Origin: Chara braunii
Lineage: Eukaryota; Streptophyta; Charophyceae; Charales; Characeae
Direction: 5' to 3'
Assembly: GCA_003427395.1 (NCBI GenBank)
Contig: BFEA01000244.1
Coordinates: 1,393,388-1,423,387 of the forward strand
DNA: 30,000 nucleotides
Shown: one piece after another, positions 1-8,901 of the stretch
Layout of the letters: each line of letters starts with the position of its first letter
How positions within the stretch are numbered: position 1 is the stretch's first letter
Position numbers and translations under genes: made by a program
The notes under the pieces: model-generated
The model's input: the letters and a program-made list of their open reading frames with translations, nothing else
Databases searched by the model: none
Told to the model about the DNA's origin: nothing

Positions 1-345
1 CCAGGATCAAAAGCTGCACACAACCACCCTTGCCTACGGGTCATGCTAATACTCCTTGTACCAAGGACTGACCCGTGGGCACGGCACTGGGATATCCCCA
101 CGGAGCTGGGCAGCCCCGCCCCCCAGAGTGATTCAGACTTGCATCATCCGCTTATCTACTTCTTGGAGTTCGAACTCAGGGACTGGTACCGCCCCAGCCC
201 ATATCAATGGAAAATTATACTTTTACCCTTTATTCACCTGTTTCCAGCGGGGCTCGAACTTAGGTATGTATGTCAACCATTCATAGGTGTACCAACTNAG
301 CTTAGCCCATTGGTACCTTAGCCANCCCCGNAACCAACGCCNGGG
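1..345 (-). repeat. tRNA-like repeat, SINE candidate
   Basis: On the minus strand a Pol III type A box (AAGCTNAGTTGG, plus-strand 292-303, 11 of 12 to the tRNA consensus apart from the N) is followed 31 bases later by a B box (AGTTCGAGCCC, 250-260). This spacing is that of a tRNA. A second B-box-like string (GAGTTCGAACTCC) lies about 80 bases further on at roughly 165-178. The acceptor and anticodon stems do not fold convincingly, so this is not called a tRNA gene. A tRNA-derived SINE or a fused tRNA-like relic explains the two boxes best. The 3' end and any target duplication could not be found because the window starts here. Confidence 0.35.
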
Positions 346-426
346 CCGTCTCCCAACTGGAACCAAAGGGTATATGAAAATAAGTAAAAACAAAACAAAA
401 AANATAACACAGCAAAACGGGGAGGG

Positions 427-1115
427 GTTCCATGTGACCAGCTGTGCACTCAGCACCGCTGCAGGCCTNCCTACAGTGCCCCGGGCCGTTCCGCCCAGGC
501 ACAGTTCACATCTTTCAGGCCCNAACGGGCATGCTCACACTGCGACTCCAAATCTGCAAAGTACGCAGATTTGGGACAGACCAAATTNGAGGCTTTGAGC
601 ATGGTTCGGGTCGCACTGNTGTGCCTTTTCAGATGGGACAAGGCCCTACGTGCCTGCAGCAATGNCGGATTGGTACTTTGCTGGTCCCATGATGCCGGGT
701 GTGCGGCCTATGTTCGGTTGTCGTGAAGAGTAGAGGAGTGCGGGGCCCGCAACCCTTGCAGCGTGATCCCAGGGGACGCAGGTCCCGCTGCATATCTTGG
801 TGGTAATAGCAGCTCTCAGATAGGAACTTTGAAGACCGGTGTGGCAAAGGGTTCCACGTGAACGGCTGCGCACAGTCAGTGTTGCTGCAGCGGCCGCCCC
901 CAGTCTCCCGTCCTGCTGTGCCTAGGCACGGTTCACCATCTGCGGTTCCCAACCGGGCATGCTCACACCGCACCCCAAATCTGNGAAATATGCAGATCTG
1001 GGATAGGCCAACTTTTGAGGTTCTGGGCATGGTCAGGTCACACTGCTGTACCTCTTCAGATGGAACAAGCCTTGGCTGTCTGTAGGAACANCAAATTGGT
1101 GCTTCGCAGGTTGCA
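427..1115. repeat. Diverged ~424-bp tandem duplication
   Basis: Two stretches, about 427-690 and 851-1115, are diverged copies of each other at an offset of 424-427 bases. Shared landmarks in the same order are GGGTTCCAYGTG, GGGCATGCTCACAC, an AAATCTG/CAGATTT inverted repeat (550-557 with 565-572; 978-985 with 992-999) and a run beginning TTTTCAGATGG/CTTCAGATGG. The palindrome survives in both copies although the flanks differ. Open frames across it are interrupted and match nothing recognised. Many single Ns fall here. Confidence 0.7.
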
Positions 1116-1600
1116 CAGCACCATCCACAACTGTGCAAACTTCTTGTCAGCGAAGCTTTACAAAAATAAAATAAAAAAATAGGCATCTGTGGTCGCCCTN
1201 GGATGTGACNGTGAATTTTTGTACCCCGCGGCTACACAACTGCGGCTGCNGTCAAGCGGTCATACACCAAATGGTACCTTTGGAACCTCGGAAAAACTGT
1301 GTAACCGGTCCCATGCCTTACCGGCCTTGATGGGCAGGGTCACGCTCAACCCCCTTATTGTAGAAATGGGACTGGGCGGGCCCACACACAAAGTTNTCAC
1401 AGCAAGATGGAACTGGGCAGGCTCACACCCACGCCTCATACANCGGATCGAAGTCGGTGTCCGCTNTGTCNNCTGGTNACGGCCGGTTCCGGTGCCACTG
1501 CCGGACCACNTTCAACATATGGGACNANAACAAGAAATAAGGGAAAAAGAAAATGAAAGTAAAAAATTAATAATAATAAATAAAAAAACCTAGAAAATCG
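1116..1600. other. N-spotted sequence ending in A-rich tract
   Basis: No gene is recognisable. The stretch has A-rich runs at about 1158-1180 and 1535-1590; a similar run lies at 376-412. These may be the tails of repeat units, since each follows a block of GC-richer sequence. Isolated Ns continue to about 1528 and then stop for the rest of the window. Confidence 0.4.
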
Positions 1601-2479
1601 GAATAGGGGGAGGAGGCCGTTGGTACTCAGTCCTCAGCCCTCCCTCGCGGGCCCGTGGTAGGACTCCCCAGCAAAACTAAAGGGGATAGTCCTGCAGGAC
1701 CCTCAACCCCTCAATCAACCGCTCAGTCTTCTCCACAAAACGCTCCTCCGCTCCTATTATGCCGGTTGCTGGCCTTGATCCCGAGATCCCGCTGGTGGAA
1801 GTTCACTGACGTAACCTATAGGGCTAAGCCCAAGCTTGAGTTGGTTGTGCGCTGCCCTGCATATGAATGGTATGGCCAGCCAGCCCGGGCCTGCAGCGGT
1901 ACCTCAGGCCGTTTTTCTAACGTACGGCTTGAGCCCAAGGCCCCGTAATGGCGCACTTGGCTGCGTCGAGGGCAAGGCTTCGCTTGGCCTACCCCACGCG
2001 CCCGCTCCACCATGGTATGGCTGCGGGCCGAGCCCCTCATAGCCTGCGATAACGCCTTTTTACCGCCCTCCCACCGAGGAAACCCCGACTGTCACTCTAG
2101 TTTGTGCCCTCCTCACTCGGCTTCGGCGGCGGCTTCTACTATTGACGGCGCATGGCCAACCTAGTGCCCGCGTAACTTTACACAGTGCGGCCCCGAAAAG
2201 TTGTTAACAATAGTGCTAGTACCCAAGGCTGAGATGGACTACTGCAAAAATCAGTATAAGTTGTTTGCCGCACGGTACGCGGACCTATCAAAATACCTCA
2301 AGGTCAGTTCTTCCCCTATAAACCAAACTCACGACTGCCGACCTATGGCGCCTGCTGGTCATAGGGCCTGGTTCCGTCCATGACCGTCAACCTCTCGCAT
2401 CTACCGCGCGGAGGTCACCACTTGCGTCCTACTTTTTCTCGCACACTCCAGTCACTGCCCAAAGCAACACCGGTTTCGA
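1601..2479. other. No recognisable gene
   Basis: GC-rich sequence with only short open frames (up to about 97 codons) in several frames on both strands. None shows a motif or composition that would separate it from chance. It could be the remains of the 5' part of the retroelement that resumes at 4827, split by the TIR element, but no gag motif is visible. Confidence 0.3.
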
Positions 2480-2785
2480 TGACACATACCGTATGAACGT
2501 TGGTGCACCACGGTCACTTCAATAAAACAAACTTTTCCTAGTCTTAATCAAAAGTCAGAATTTTGTCGGCGGGAACGCCGACTCTATAACATCAAAATAA
2601 GAATCATCATGCGCGCCTGAAAGCCGCGCGCCCACACACTCTCTTCTCCTAGTCGACCATTCAGTCAGTGTGAACAAAACGCACCGCGACTCGCGCAACG
2701 TACTTAAACTTCAAACAAAACTTATTTTCTGTCCCTTGCAAAAACCAGGGCGGATACCCTTGTAAGGGTATTCGCGCCGACAGCG
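2480..2785 (+). repeat. Left TIR arm
   Basis: Pairs with the right arm at 4501-4810. Landmarks from outside in: GTGCACCA near 2503, CTTTTC near 2532, a TCGGCGG/CGCCGACTC block near 2566-2584, ATGCGCGCC near 2610, CCCACACACTCTCT near 2631, AACTTATTTTC near 2720, and the palindrome ATACCCTTGTAAGGGTAT (2754-2771) at the inner end. The outer boundary beyond 2500 is uncertain. Confidence 0.65.
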
Positions 2786-3475
2786 TGCACTGTTCTCAAC
2801 TCGAGATGGGCCCGTACATGGGCCTCGGCTTTTGCACCGGCGTCATGAGGTTCATAAATCATTTTGTCCAAGCGGCCTATGAGAACTCTCTTCCGCTCTT
2901 CCACTTGTCTAGTTCGGGGATTAGGTGTCTCCTCATCAATGCCAAAGATGAGTGAGACGAGATAGAAAAAGAGAGGAATAAATCGAGTGAGTGCGGATAA
3001 ATTTTAGACAGTTCCAGAAAAAAGATTTGATGTGCGTCTAATGTACAATAAATACTCAATAACAAGAAGAAATTCCACGGCTGCATTATTCTACAACAGA
3101 AAGGATTTCGATAACCTAAGAAGAAAAATAAATACAATCATTTCTACTTCTAACTTTCTTTGTTCTTTGTCTGTTTGTGTGATGACATCCTAGTCAAGAG
3201 TGTACAGGTACTACCTAAGGCCCGTGTGATCAGATACAACACACAAGTAAGTACGCACAACACCCAACACAACAAACGATAGGATAAGTATGCCAACATC
3301 AATCAGCAAACAATTTGTCAACAATCTTCTTTTTCTTCCCTGCGTCGTTCCTGGTGTCAATGCGATACCGCACCCCTCTTGACAACCGGCACTACAGTTG
3401 TCCAGTCAGCCATACAGTCAGTCGTAGCACCTTCGTCTTCGAGGTGCAACTCTTACTTGGCAGCCACCTGCCTGC

Positions 3476-4396
3476 CACGTGTCATCCCTGGCGTGCCAAC
3501 ATAGCAAATCTGCCACGTCAGCACATCATGTCCAATCAGTTATCGACGGGATGCCACGTCAGCAAATGTGTACTCTGATTCTTCCCACTTGCCAATTCGT
3601 CTCGTCTTGGTGTGATACCATCGCTGCCCCAGTCAATCAGACAATGCCACGTCAAACAATGGAGACCGATGCCACGTCAACAGGCAATCACCACGTCAGG
3701 AAGACTGGTGTGATGAATCTCCCTGCCATGGCAACAATCACCATTAACTTCCCCAAAGGCCACGTCAGCATCTGTTCCAGACCTGGTCGCGTCTCAGCTG
3801 CTAATGCAGCATGAGAATGCCACGTCAGCAATCTCTCAATAAACAAGCCTTTAGACGTGGCACATAATAAGCCACGTCAACATGGGATCGCGATGCCTTA
3901 CTTTCGTGATCCTGGCTGGCGAGCGGGCACTTCTTGATCGCGATCCCGTTTGCCACGTTAGCAATCGCGACGGGATCTGGTCTTCTCGCCAGTGAAGTCT
4001 GTGCCACGTCAGCAACACCGGCGGTCTTCGTCGTTGTCCACGTCAGATCCCGTTGTCATCACATCATACACACGTGTGTCACTTACCTGGCGCGCGTCAT
4101 TATCAGGCGTATGCTCCGATACCAAATTGCAATGAACCCAAATCATGAAGACACTTGTCAACAATGCAAGCCCAGATGAATATCAACCTGCTGATGATTA
4201 CCAATAATCATAATCGTGTCCTGATAGAATGAGATGGGAGAATCATACACAGATGAAGGAAAGAGGAGGGAGATTAGACAAAGAAGAGGAATAAAGACCA
4301 ATGGCCACTTCTGCTTCGGACTCCCTCCTCGATCACCACCTCAAATAATCAATAGTATGAACACACATCTAAAGTTCTATTACAATGTGCCACGTG
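3476..4396 (+). promoter_or_regulatory. Cluster of CCACGTCA (ACGT-core) motifs
   Basis: The exact octamer CCACGTCA occurs ten times on the plus strand, starting at 3513, 3554, 3647, 3672, 3691, 3760, 3820, 3872, 4004 and 4038. Two near matches (CCACGTTA at 3953, and CCACGTCT on the minus strand at 3853-3860) lie among them. G-box CACGTG cores flank at 3476, 4071 (inside the 12-base palindrome ACACACGTGTGT) and 4391. Most copies extend to TGCCACGTCAGCA. ACGT-core hybrid boxes of this type are known binding sites for plant bZIP factors, including unfolded-protein-response elements. Whether these bind a factor, a transposase, or are just a decayed dispersed repeat is unknown; their uniform orientation favours repeat amplification. 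Confidence 0.6.
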
Positions 4397-4500
4397 GAAT
4401 ATCGATCAGTCCCTCATCAGCGTACTGGAGCAATGTCGACCTCAAGATAACCAGGTACGTGTCCACAACCATCCCACGGTCATGATCTCCTCCTGAGTGG

Positions 4501-4810
4501 CGATGTCGGTGCGAATACCCTTACAAGGGTATCCGCCCTGTTTTTTTTGCAAGTAACGGAAAATAAGTTTGATTTAAAAAGTTTAGGTATACCGCGAGAG
4601 GCGCGGCTGCGTCTGGGGTTTACGTGGGCAGGATGGTTGGCTAGAGTAGAGAGTGTGTGGGCGCGCAGGCTTGAGGCGCGCATGATTTTTATTTGTTGAT
4701 GATTGAAGAGTCAGCGTGATCACCGACCAAATTTTTTACTTCTGATTAAACTAAGATTAAAAAGATTTTGTCTCCTAATTGGTGCACTTGGATGTGACTT
4801 GTGCGTACGT
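4501..4810 (-). repeat. Right TIR arm
   Basis: Reverse complement of the left arm. The inner palindrome ATACCCTTACAAGGGTAT is at 4515-4532, and the shared blocks (AACTTATTTTC, CCCACACACTCTCT, ATGCGCGCC read on the minus strand) follow in mirrored order out to a GTGCACCA match near 4780. The palindrome makes each arm able to form its own small hairpin in addition to arm-to-arm pairing. Confidence 0.65.
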
Positions 4811-4826
4811 GTAATTATGGAAAGGT

Positions 4827-5711
4827 GTGCGAGGGCACCGCATAACAGATGGCTTAGCAAAAACTATGAAGATAGGGGTGAATGGATTTTTGACAGAGCG
4901 GGAGAAAAAATTGATCAGAAAAGCGTGTAGAGAATTTCACCTTACCTTTGCGTTTAATAACCATCATAAAGGGCGGTTGTACGTAAAGCTGATGCCGCCA
5001 GTTAGGATCCACATGGTAGAGCATGAATGTTGGAATGGCAAGGGGTCAACCCACGACTATGGGATAACAAGCAACGTGGCGAAGTTGCTGAGGGCAAAGA
5101 TGAACTCTTTCATCGTTGAACTCACTGCGTCGTCGTTTGCAAATCAGTGGTTTGTAGTCCGAAAGCCAAACAAAACGTTGTGATGGATACAAGACCTGCA
5201 AAGTTGAATGCGGTGACAATTCGGGATGCAAGGTCACTATCCCAGGCTTATCAGCTTGCTGAATCCCACGCAGGTCGATGTATATGTTCACTCACAGATC
5301 TTTATTTGGGGTATGACCAACTCCTTTTAGATGCAAGGGAAATACCGTACACAACCATGCACACCCCTATAGGACAACTACAAATGCAGGTCACCCCAGA
5401 AGCACAAAGGAGAATACTCGCAGTGGCCGACGATATGTTCCTAGCAAAATGCGAGCCCTACATTGACGACGATCTAATTAAGGGAGCCCGGGAGAAGGAT
5501 GAGACAAAAGTTCAACCTGGGATTCAAAAGTTTGTATGGGATCACCTTCATGACATCAAAAAGACTCCTCTTCTGGTTTCAGGTTTGTAACATAGCGACC
5601 AACGAACCAAAGAGTATTATAGTTGCTCCCGAGGTAACAACTTTGGGGTTTCACTGCAGATGGTATGAGAGGAAACCAGACCCGTCAAAAACGGATAAAA
5701 TCTCGCACTAG
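4827..5711 (+). pseudogene. Ty3/gypsy-type RT fragment, broken
   Basis: Reverse transcriptase relic of an LTR retrotransposon. A first frame (4827-5183) includes HECWNGKG and WFVVRKPNKTL, the usual lead-in to the RT fingers, and ends at TGA (5181-5183) where the family has Arg, consistent with CGA to TGA. After about a one-base loss the reading continues at 5147-5590 with LNAVTIRDA, SLTDLYLGYDQ (first catalytic Asp) and EPYIDDD (YxDD present). About eight residues containing the conserved Gly-x-x-Asn-Ala loop are missing between QVTP and EAQRR, in frame. A third frame (5499-5711) carries PKSIIVAPEVTTLGF and ends at RKPDPSKTDKISH, a typical RT connection region. No gag or protease is recognised upstream because a TIR element lies there. 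Not functional as written; family identity rests on motif recognition. Confidence 0.8.
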
Positions 5712-5819
5712 CCGATACCTTTGAGAACGACAACCGAAGTAAGTGCGTTCCCAGAGGTAGTTGGGTTTTGGTGAATTTTCATCCAGGGATTTGCACGGAT
5801 AGTTGAACCTATCTGATCT

Positions 5820-6654
5820 ATGATTTGGGAGGAAGGGACGATGGATTGGACTGAAGTGCGGGAGATTGTCACGAAAAAATTGAAGGACATCTGGACCACG
5901 GAGCAGGTCGCGTTGGGCGCCCCATGCTTTAGTGACGAGGTGGGACGACCGTTCATTCTTGAGACTGATGGAGGACCTATAGCGGTAGGCGAAGTCCTGA
6001 TTTAGTGGGGAAGAAGATGGGAAAGAAAGACCTGTTCGATTTGAAAGTCGAACCCTAACTTTGGCAGAAAGACGATATTCAGAGTTCAGGAAGGAAGTGT
6101 TGGTTATCCTACACTGCCTTAAGACATTCCAGAGGTGTTTATTTGGGAGATGTTTTGTGCTTAGGATTAACCCGGCCAACCTCATGGAAGCCCTGAAAAA
6201 CTACAAACCTACAGATCCCACGGTCGGTATGTGGGTGGGATTCATTTGGCAATTTGATTATAAGATCGAGCGAATTGCGGGGTCTGGTATCGAAGTTGAT
6301 GGTCTAAGTCAGGTCTCCATTACGCTCGAGGGAGTGGGGCATGCAAATCGTCTAGATGCCTTCCTAGACTATGAAGGGGGGACCTTGGTAGTGGATGACG
6401 AGATAATAAGTGGAGCGACTGGGTCAAGGGAGCTACTCATTCGGGCGCTTGAGAAGGGACCACCAACCGTAGTCGAGGAAATCAGGGAGGGGATGACCAC
6501 GGGAAGGAGCCACTGGGAAGAGAGGAACGCCTGGGGAAAGGTTGTGGGACCAAAGGAAGAATTGATGGCGATGGTTGTGGAAGGAAGGCCAAAGGCTATC
6601 ATGAATACAACGAAATCGTGGGAAAGGGAGACACGGGCGTGCTTCTTGAGCTAG
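5820..6654 (+). pseudogene. RNase H and tether of the same pol relic
   Basis: Continuation of the preceding RT relic in two frames. The first (5820-6005) has GRPFILETDGG, the first RNase H Asp, and stops at a TAG after GEVLI. The second (6061-6654, with homology already in frame a few codons upstream) has AERRYSEFRKEVLVILHCLKTF, carrying the catalytic Glu. It continues with LRINPAN, where the family usually has Asp instead of Asn, and with IWQFDYKIERIAG then VDGLSQV, the final Asp. The remaining ~110 residues are an acidic, low-similarity tether as found between RNase H and integrase. Integrase is absent: the open frame ends at 6654 and nothing recognisable follows. The missing integrase and the frame breaks mark this as dead. 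Confidence 0.75.
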
Positions 6655-7466
6655 GCTCAGGATGCACAGAAGAATGGTCGAGAAAGGATGAAATTCTTTT
6701 ACATTGATCCTTTTTTTATGGGGCATTTTTCCCATGTCCTGCGGTTGTCAAAACCGCTTTTACCGCTTGCCGTGGCGCAAGTCCTTGGTGGCGTCCGCTT
6801 GCTTTAAAAAATTATCCCTTTGGCACTTGATCTTCGTGACTTCTACATTTTCAATATGTCGTGGGCGTTGATATTCGGGACGTTACGATTTTTCCTCATT
6901 CTATTACCGACCTCTCCCTTAGTCTAGCTCCCGCAGGTCTCGAGTCCCGACCTCTCCCTTAGTCTAGCGCCACTTTCTATTGTCGTCCTTGCGTATTTTT
7001 GTGTCCCGCAGGTCCCGAGTCCTGTTACGGTGCCCTTGGTCCCGATTGTCCCATTCTTGTCGCTCATCTAACCTTTCTTTTTTCTTGTCCTCTATTGTTG
7101 TATTCCCTGCCATTCACATTCTTGTCGTATCTCCCGTTTAAATTGTTGGGACTTGATTCGAGAACCAGAGGTTCCGACATCTTCCCCCGAATCATTCATG
7201 ATGTCCTCATTGTGCTTAGGTCAATTATTAGTGATTAGCGAGGAGGTGAGCAGAAGGAGTGGGATGATCATGGACAGACGAAAGGAATGATTGGATGTTA
7301 GTATGCCAAGAAGGTTGTAGTCTTGTTATATATTGCATGCATTCTTTTTGTGACTCACTTCGGGTTTTTTCTTGCCTTGGGGAGGGGAGGGATAAATTAA
7401 TGGTCTTGTCTCATTTATCACTCGCACTCATCCAAAACCACCTTGTGTCATTCATTACCCGTAGTA
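6655..7466. other. No gene; short direct repeat
   Basis: Pyrimidine-rich sequence without recognisable coding content. It contains an exact 22-base direct repeat (6907-6928 and 6947-6968, starting CCGACCTCTCCC) and a related GCAGGTCYCGAGTCC string at about 6933 and 7009, so a ~40-base unit has been duplicated locally. Confidence 0.5.
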
Positions 7467-7790
7467 CATCAAATAATTTGTTTTTTGGCCCATGTAATCC
7501 ATGTTTCTTTCTTGTCCTTCAAGGCTTGTCACTTATCAAATAATTTGCTCATCGGCCCATGCAATCCATGTTTCTTTCTCATTCTCACCACTTTCGACAC
7601 ATCAAATAATTTGTTTTTAGGTCTATGCAATCTATGTTTTTTTTCCGTTCTCACTACTTTCAGTACATAAAATAATGTGTGTTTCAGCAAATGTAATCCA
7701 TGTTTCTTTCTCGAGGCTCGTCATCAATTAATCTGCTCTTCGGCTCATGCAATCTGCGTTTCTTTCTTGAAGCTTGTCATTAAATTCGTT
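7467..7790. repeat. Degenerate ~66-bp tandem repeat, about 5 units
   Basis: The string ATCAAATAATTTG followed by GGCCCATG and AATCCATGTTTCTTTCT recurs. The AAATAAT core starts at 7471, 7538, 7604 and 7670, giving a period of 66-67. Two shorter, more diverged units (about 55 bases) follow at 7726 and 7781. Any open frames here are translations of the repeat. Confidence 0.75.
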
Positions 7791-8325
7791 ATCAAGCTCA
7801 TTCTCAATCCAGCCCTCAAGCTCATCTTCAAGCCAATCCTCGGGTTAAAACCTTAAATTCATTGTCAAGTGTATTCTCATGCTCATTTTCAAGTGCGATC
7901 TCCGGTCCTTTCTCAAGCCTGCATTCAAGCTCACTCTCGAGTCTGTACTCAAGCCTACTCTCAATTTTAGGCTTCTTCTCAAACCCGCAATCAAGCTTAT
8001 TCTTAAGTCTCATCTCGGGCTTTTTCTTAATCTCGCTTTCAAGTTTTTTCTCAATTTCAATCTCATGCTCATTCTCAAGCCTGTTCTCAAGCTCTTTCTC
8101 AAGTCAAATCTCAGACTCATTCTCAAGCCTGTACTGAAGCTCTTTATCAAGTCTAAAGTCAGACTCTTCCTCAGGCCTGTACCAAGCTCATTCTCAAATC
8201 TCATTGCACGACTCAAGCTTAAGCCCGGTCTCAAATCAATTCTCATGCTTAGTCTTAGACTAATTATGAGACTTGCTCTCAAGCCCAGTTTCAAATCAAT
8301 TCTCATGCTCATAAAAATAAAAATT
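7790..8325. repeat. Degenerate 12-bp minisatellite
   Basis: About 540 bases built from a 12-base unit close to TCAAGCYTRYTC, clearest at 7925-7985 where successive units read TCAAGCTCACTC, TCGAGTCTGTAC, TCAAGCCTACTC. Because 12 is a multiple of three, several frames on both strands stay open and give four-residue repeats (FSSL-like on plus, LE-rich on minus); these are not taken as genes. The C+T strand bias is strong throughout. Confidence 0.8.
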
Positions 8326-8731
8326 GTGCACGTATTTCTTTTTATAGTCACATGAGTCACCTTCCCCCCACTCAATTGCGATGTCCCCATCGCACAGATG
8401 GTTCCCATTCAGAGGTCCACAAACCTGTATCTAGTTGAATGAAGGATGTTGGTCTGCCAACCCCTAAAAGGATAGGTGATCATCCCTTCCCCTGCTGATT
8501 ACTCACCTCATCCTTCCTACTCAGTCGGGTTGGCGCTATATCGAGACGAGCATCATTAGCAGGATCCGCACAGACAGTCAAATTCTTGTCTGGCGGTTGC
8601 CTCGATTATGTAAAATCAACGAAGAGTAAACATTGAGAATTACCATCAGATAATAATAGAATAGATCCATCCTAGACTTTCGCCCCCACAAGTACATTAC
8701 ATCTAATTCATAAATGTATGAAGGCCACAAG
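8326..8731. other. No gene; possible organelle-derived flank
   Basis: Unique-looking sequence with no open frame of note. It lies directly against two organelle-type tRNAs and may belong to the same inserted organelle segment, but nothing in it was recognised as a mitochondrial gene. Confidence 0.3.
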
Positions 8732-8818
8732 TGGGAGAGGCAGGATTCAAACCTGCGTAGAAATGTAACCTTCAACAGATTTACAGTCTGTCGCTTTTAA
8801 CCACTCGGCCACTCTCCC
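8732..8818 (-). tRNA. tRNA-Tyr (GUA), plant-mitochondrial/bacterial type
   Basis: Class II tRNA of 87 bases with no intron. The acceptor stem GGGAGAG (8818-8812) pairs fully with CTCTCCC, with discriminator A at 8732. The anticodon arm is ACAGA-CTGTAAA-TCTGT with GUA at 8784-8782. A long variable arm and a T arm GCAGG/CCTGC follow. Nuclear tRNA-Tyr genes in plants normally carry an intron, and the body here resembles remembered plant mitochondrial tRNA-Tyr, so an organellar origin is inferred. The T loop reads TTTGAAT where the canonical base after TT is C. That is a C-to-T change at what would have been a CpG, as expected for an old copy in methylated nuclear DNA. No CCA is encoded. Its neighbour is another organelle-type tRNA 9 bases away on the same strand. 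Confidence 0.88.
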
Positions 8819-8827
8819 GAAGAATTC

Positions 8828-8901
8828 AGCATCCTACAGGATTTGAACCCGTGACCTTCAACTTTGAAGGTTGTTGCTCTATCCAGCTGAGCTAAGAATG
8901 C
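8828..8901 (-). tRNA. tRNA-Arg(UCU)-like body with anticodon UCA
   Basis: A 74-base cloverleaf. Acceptor GCATTCT (8901-8895) pairs with AGGATGC (one G-U); the D arm is GCTC/GAGC; the anticodon arm is ACAAC-CTTCAAA-GTTGA; the T arm is ACGGG-TTCAAAT-CCTGT. The body (AGCTCAGCTGGATAGAGCAAC and the CTTC-AA loop) matches bacterial and organellar tRNA-Arg-UCU, whose loop is CUUCUAA. Here position 36 (8865) gives A instead of U, so the anticodon is UCA, which reads UGA. The top pair of the anticodon stem is A-A, and the discriminator would be U, unusual for Arg. Best explanation: a decayed nuclear copy of mitochondrial trnR. An alternative is a UGA suppressor or tRNA-Trp-like decoding, for which there is no support beyond the anticodon. 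Confidence 0.8.

Larger units (their letters stand above)
2480..4810. mobile_element. Non-autonomous TIR DNA element
   Basis: The left arm (about 2480-2785) is the reverse complement of the right arm (about 4501-4810). The arms align over roughly 300 bases with scattered substitutions and small gaps, and the innermost ~37 bases are nearly identical. The 1.7-kb centre has no open frame that looks like a transposase. Long arms with a non-coding centre are typical of foldback or Mutator-like non-autonomous elements; the superfamily is not determined. The outer ends are fuzzy, so no target-site duplication is claimed. The right end abuts a retroelement pol fragment, suggesting insertion into or beside that element. 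Confidence 0.65.

Noticed and set aside
4001-4100. ACTTACCTGGCGCG at 4081 as a tRNA-Asp primer-binding site
   Set aside because: The match stops after about six bases of the site and no LTR promoter is visible upstream; kept only as part of the motif observation.
7467-7790. Regular repeats considered as a CRISPR array
   Set aside because: Repeats are continuous, diverged and without unique spacers of fixed length; the context is eukaryotic.
7879-8355. A 158-codon Leu/Lys-rich frame resembling a coiled protein
   Set aside because: Direct product of the 12-bp minisatellite; the opposite strand is open as well.
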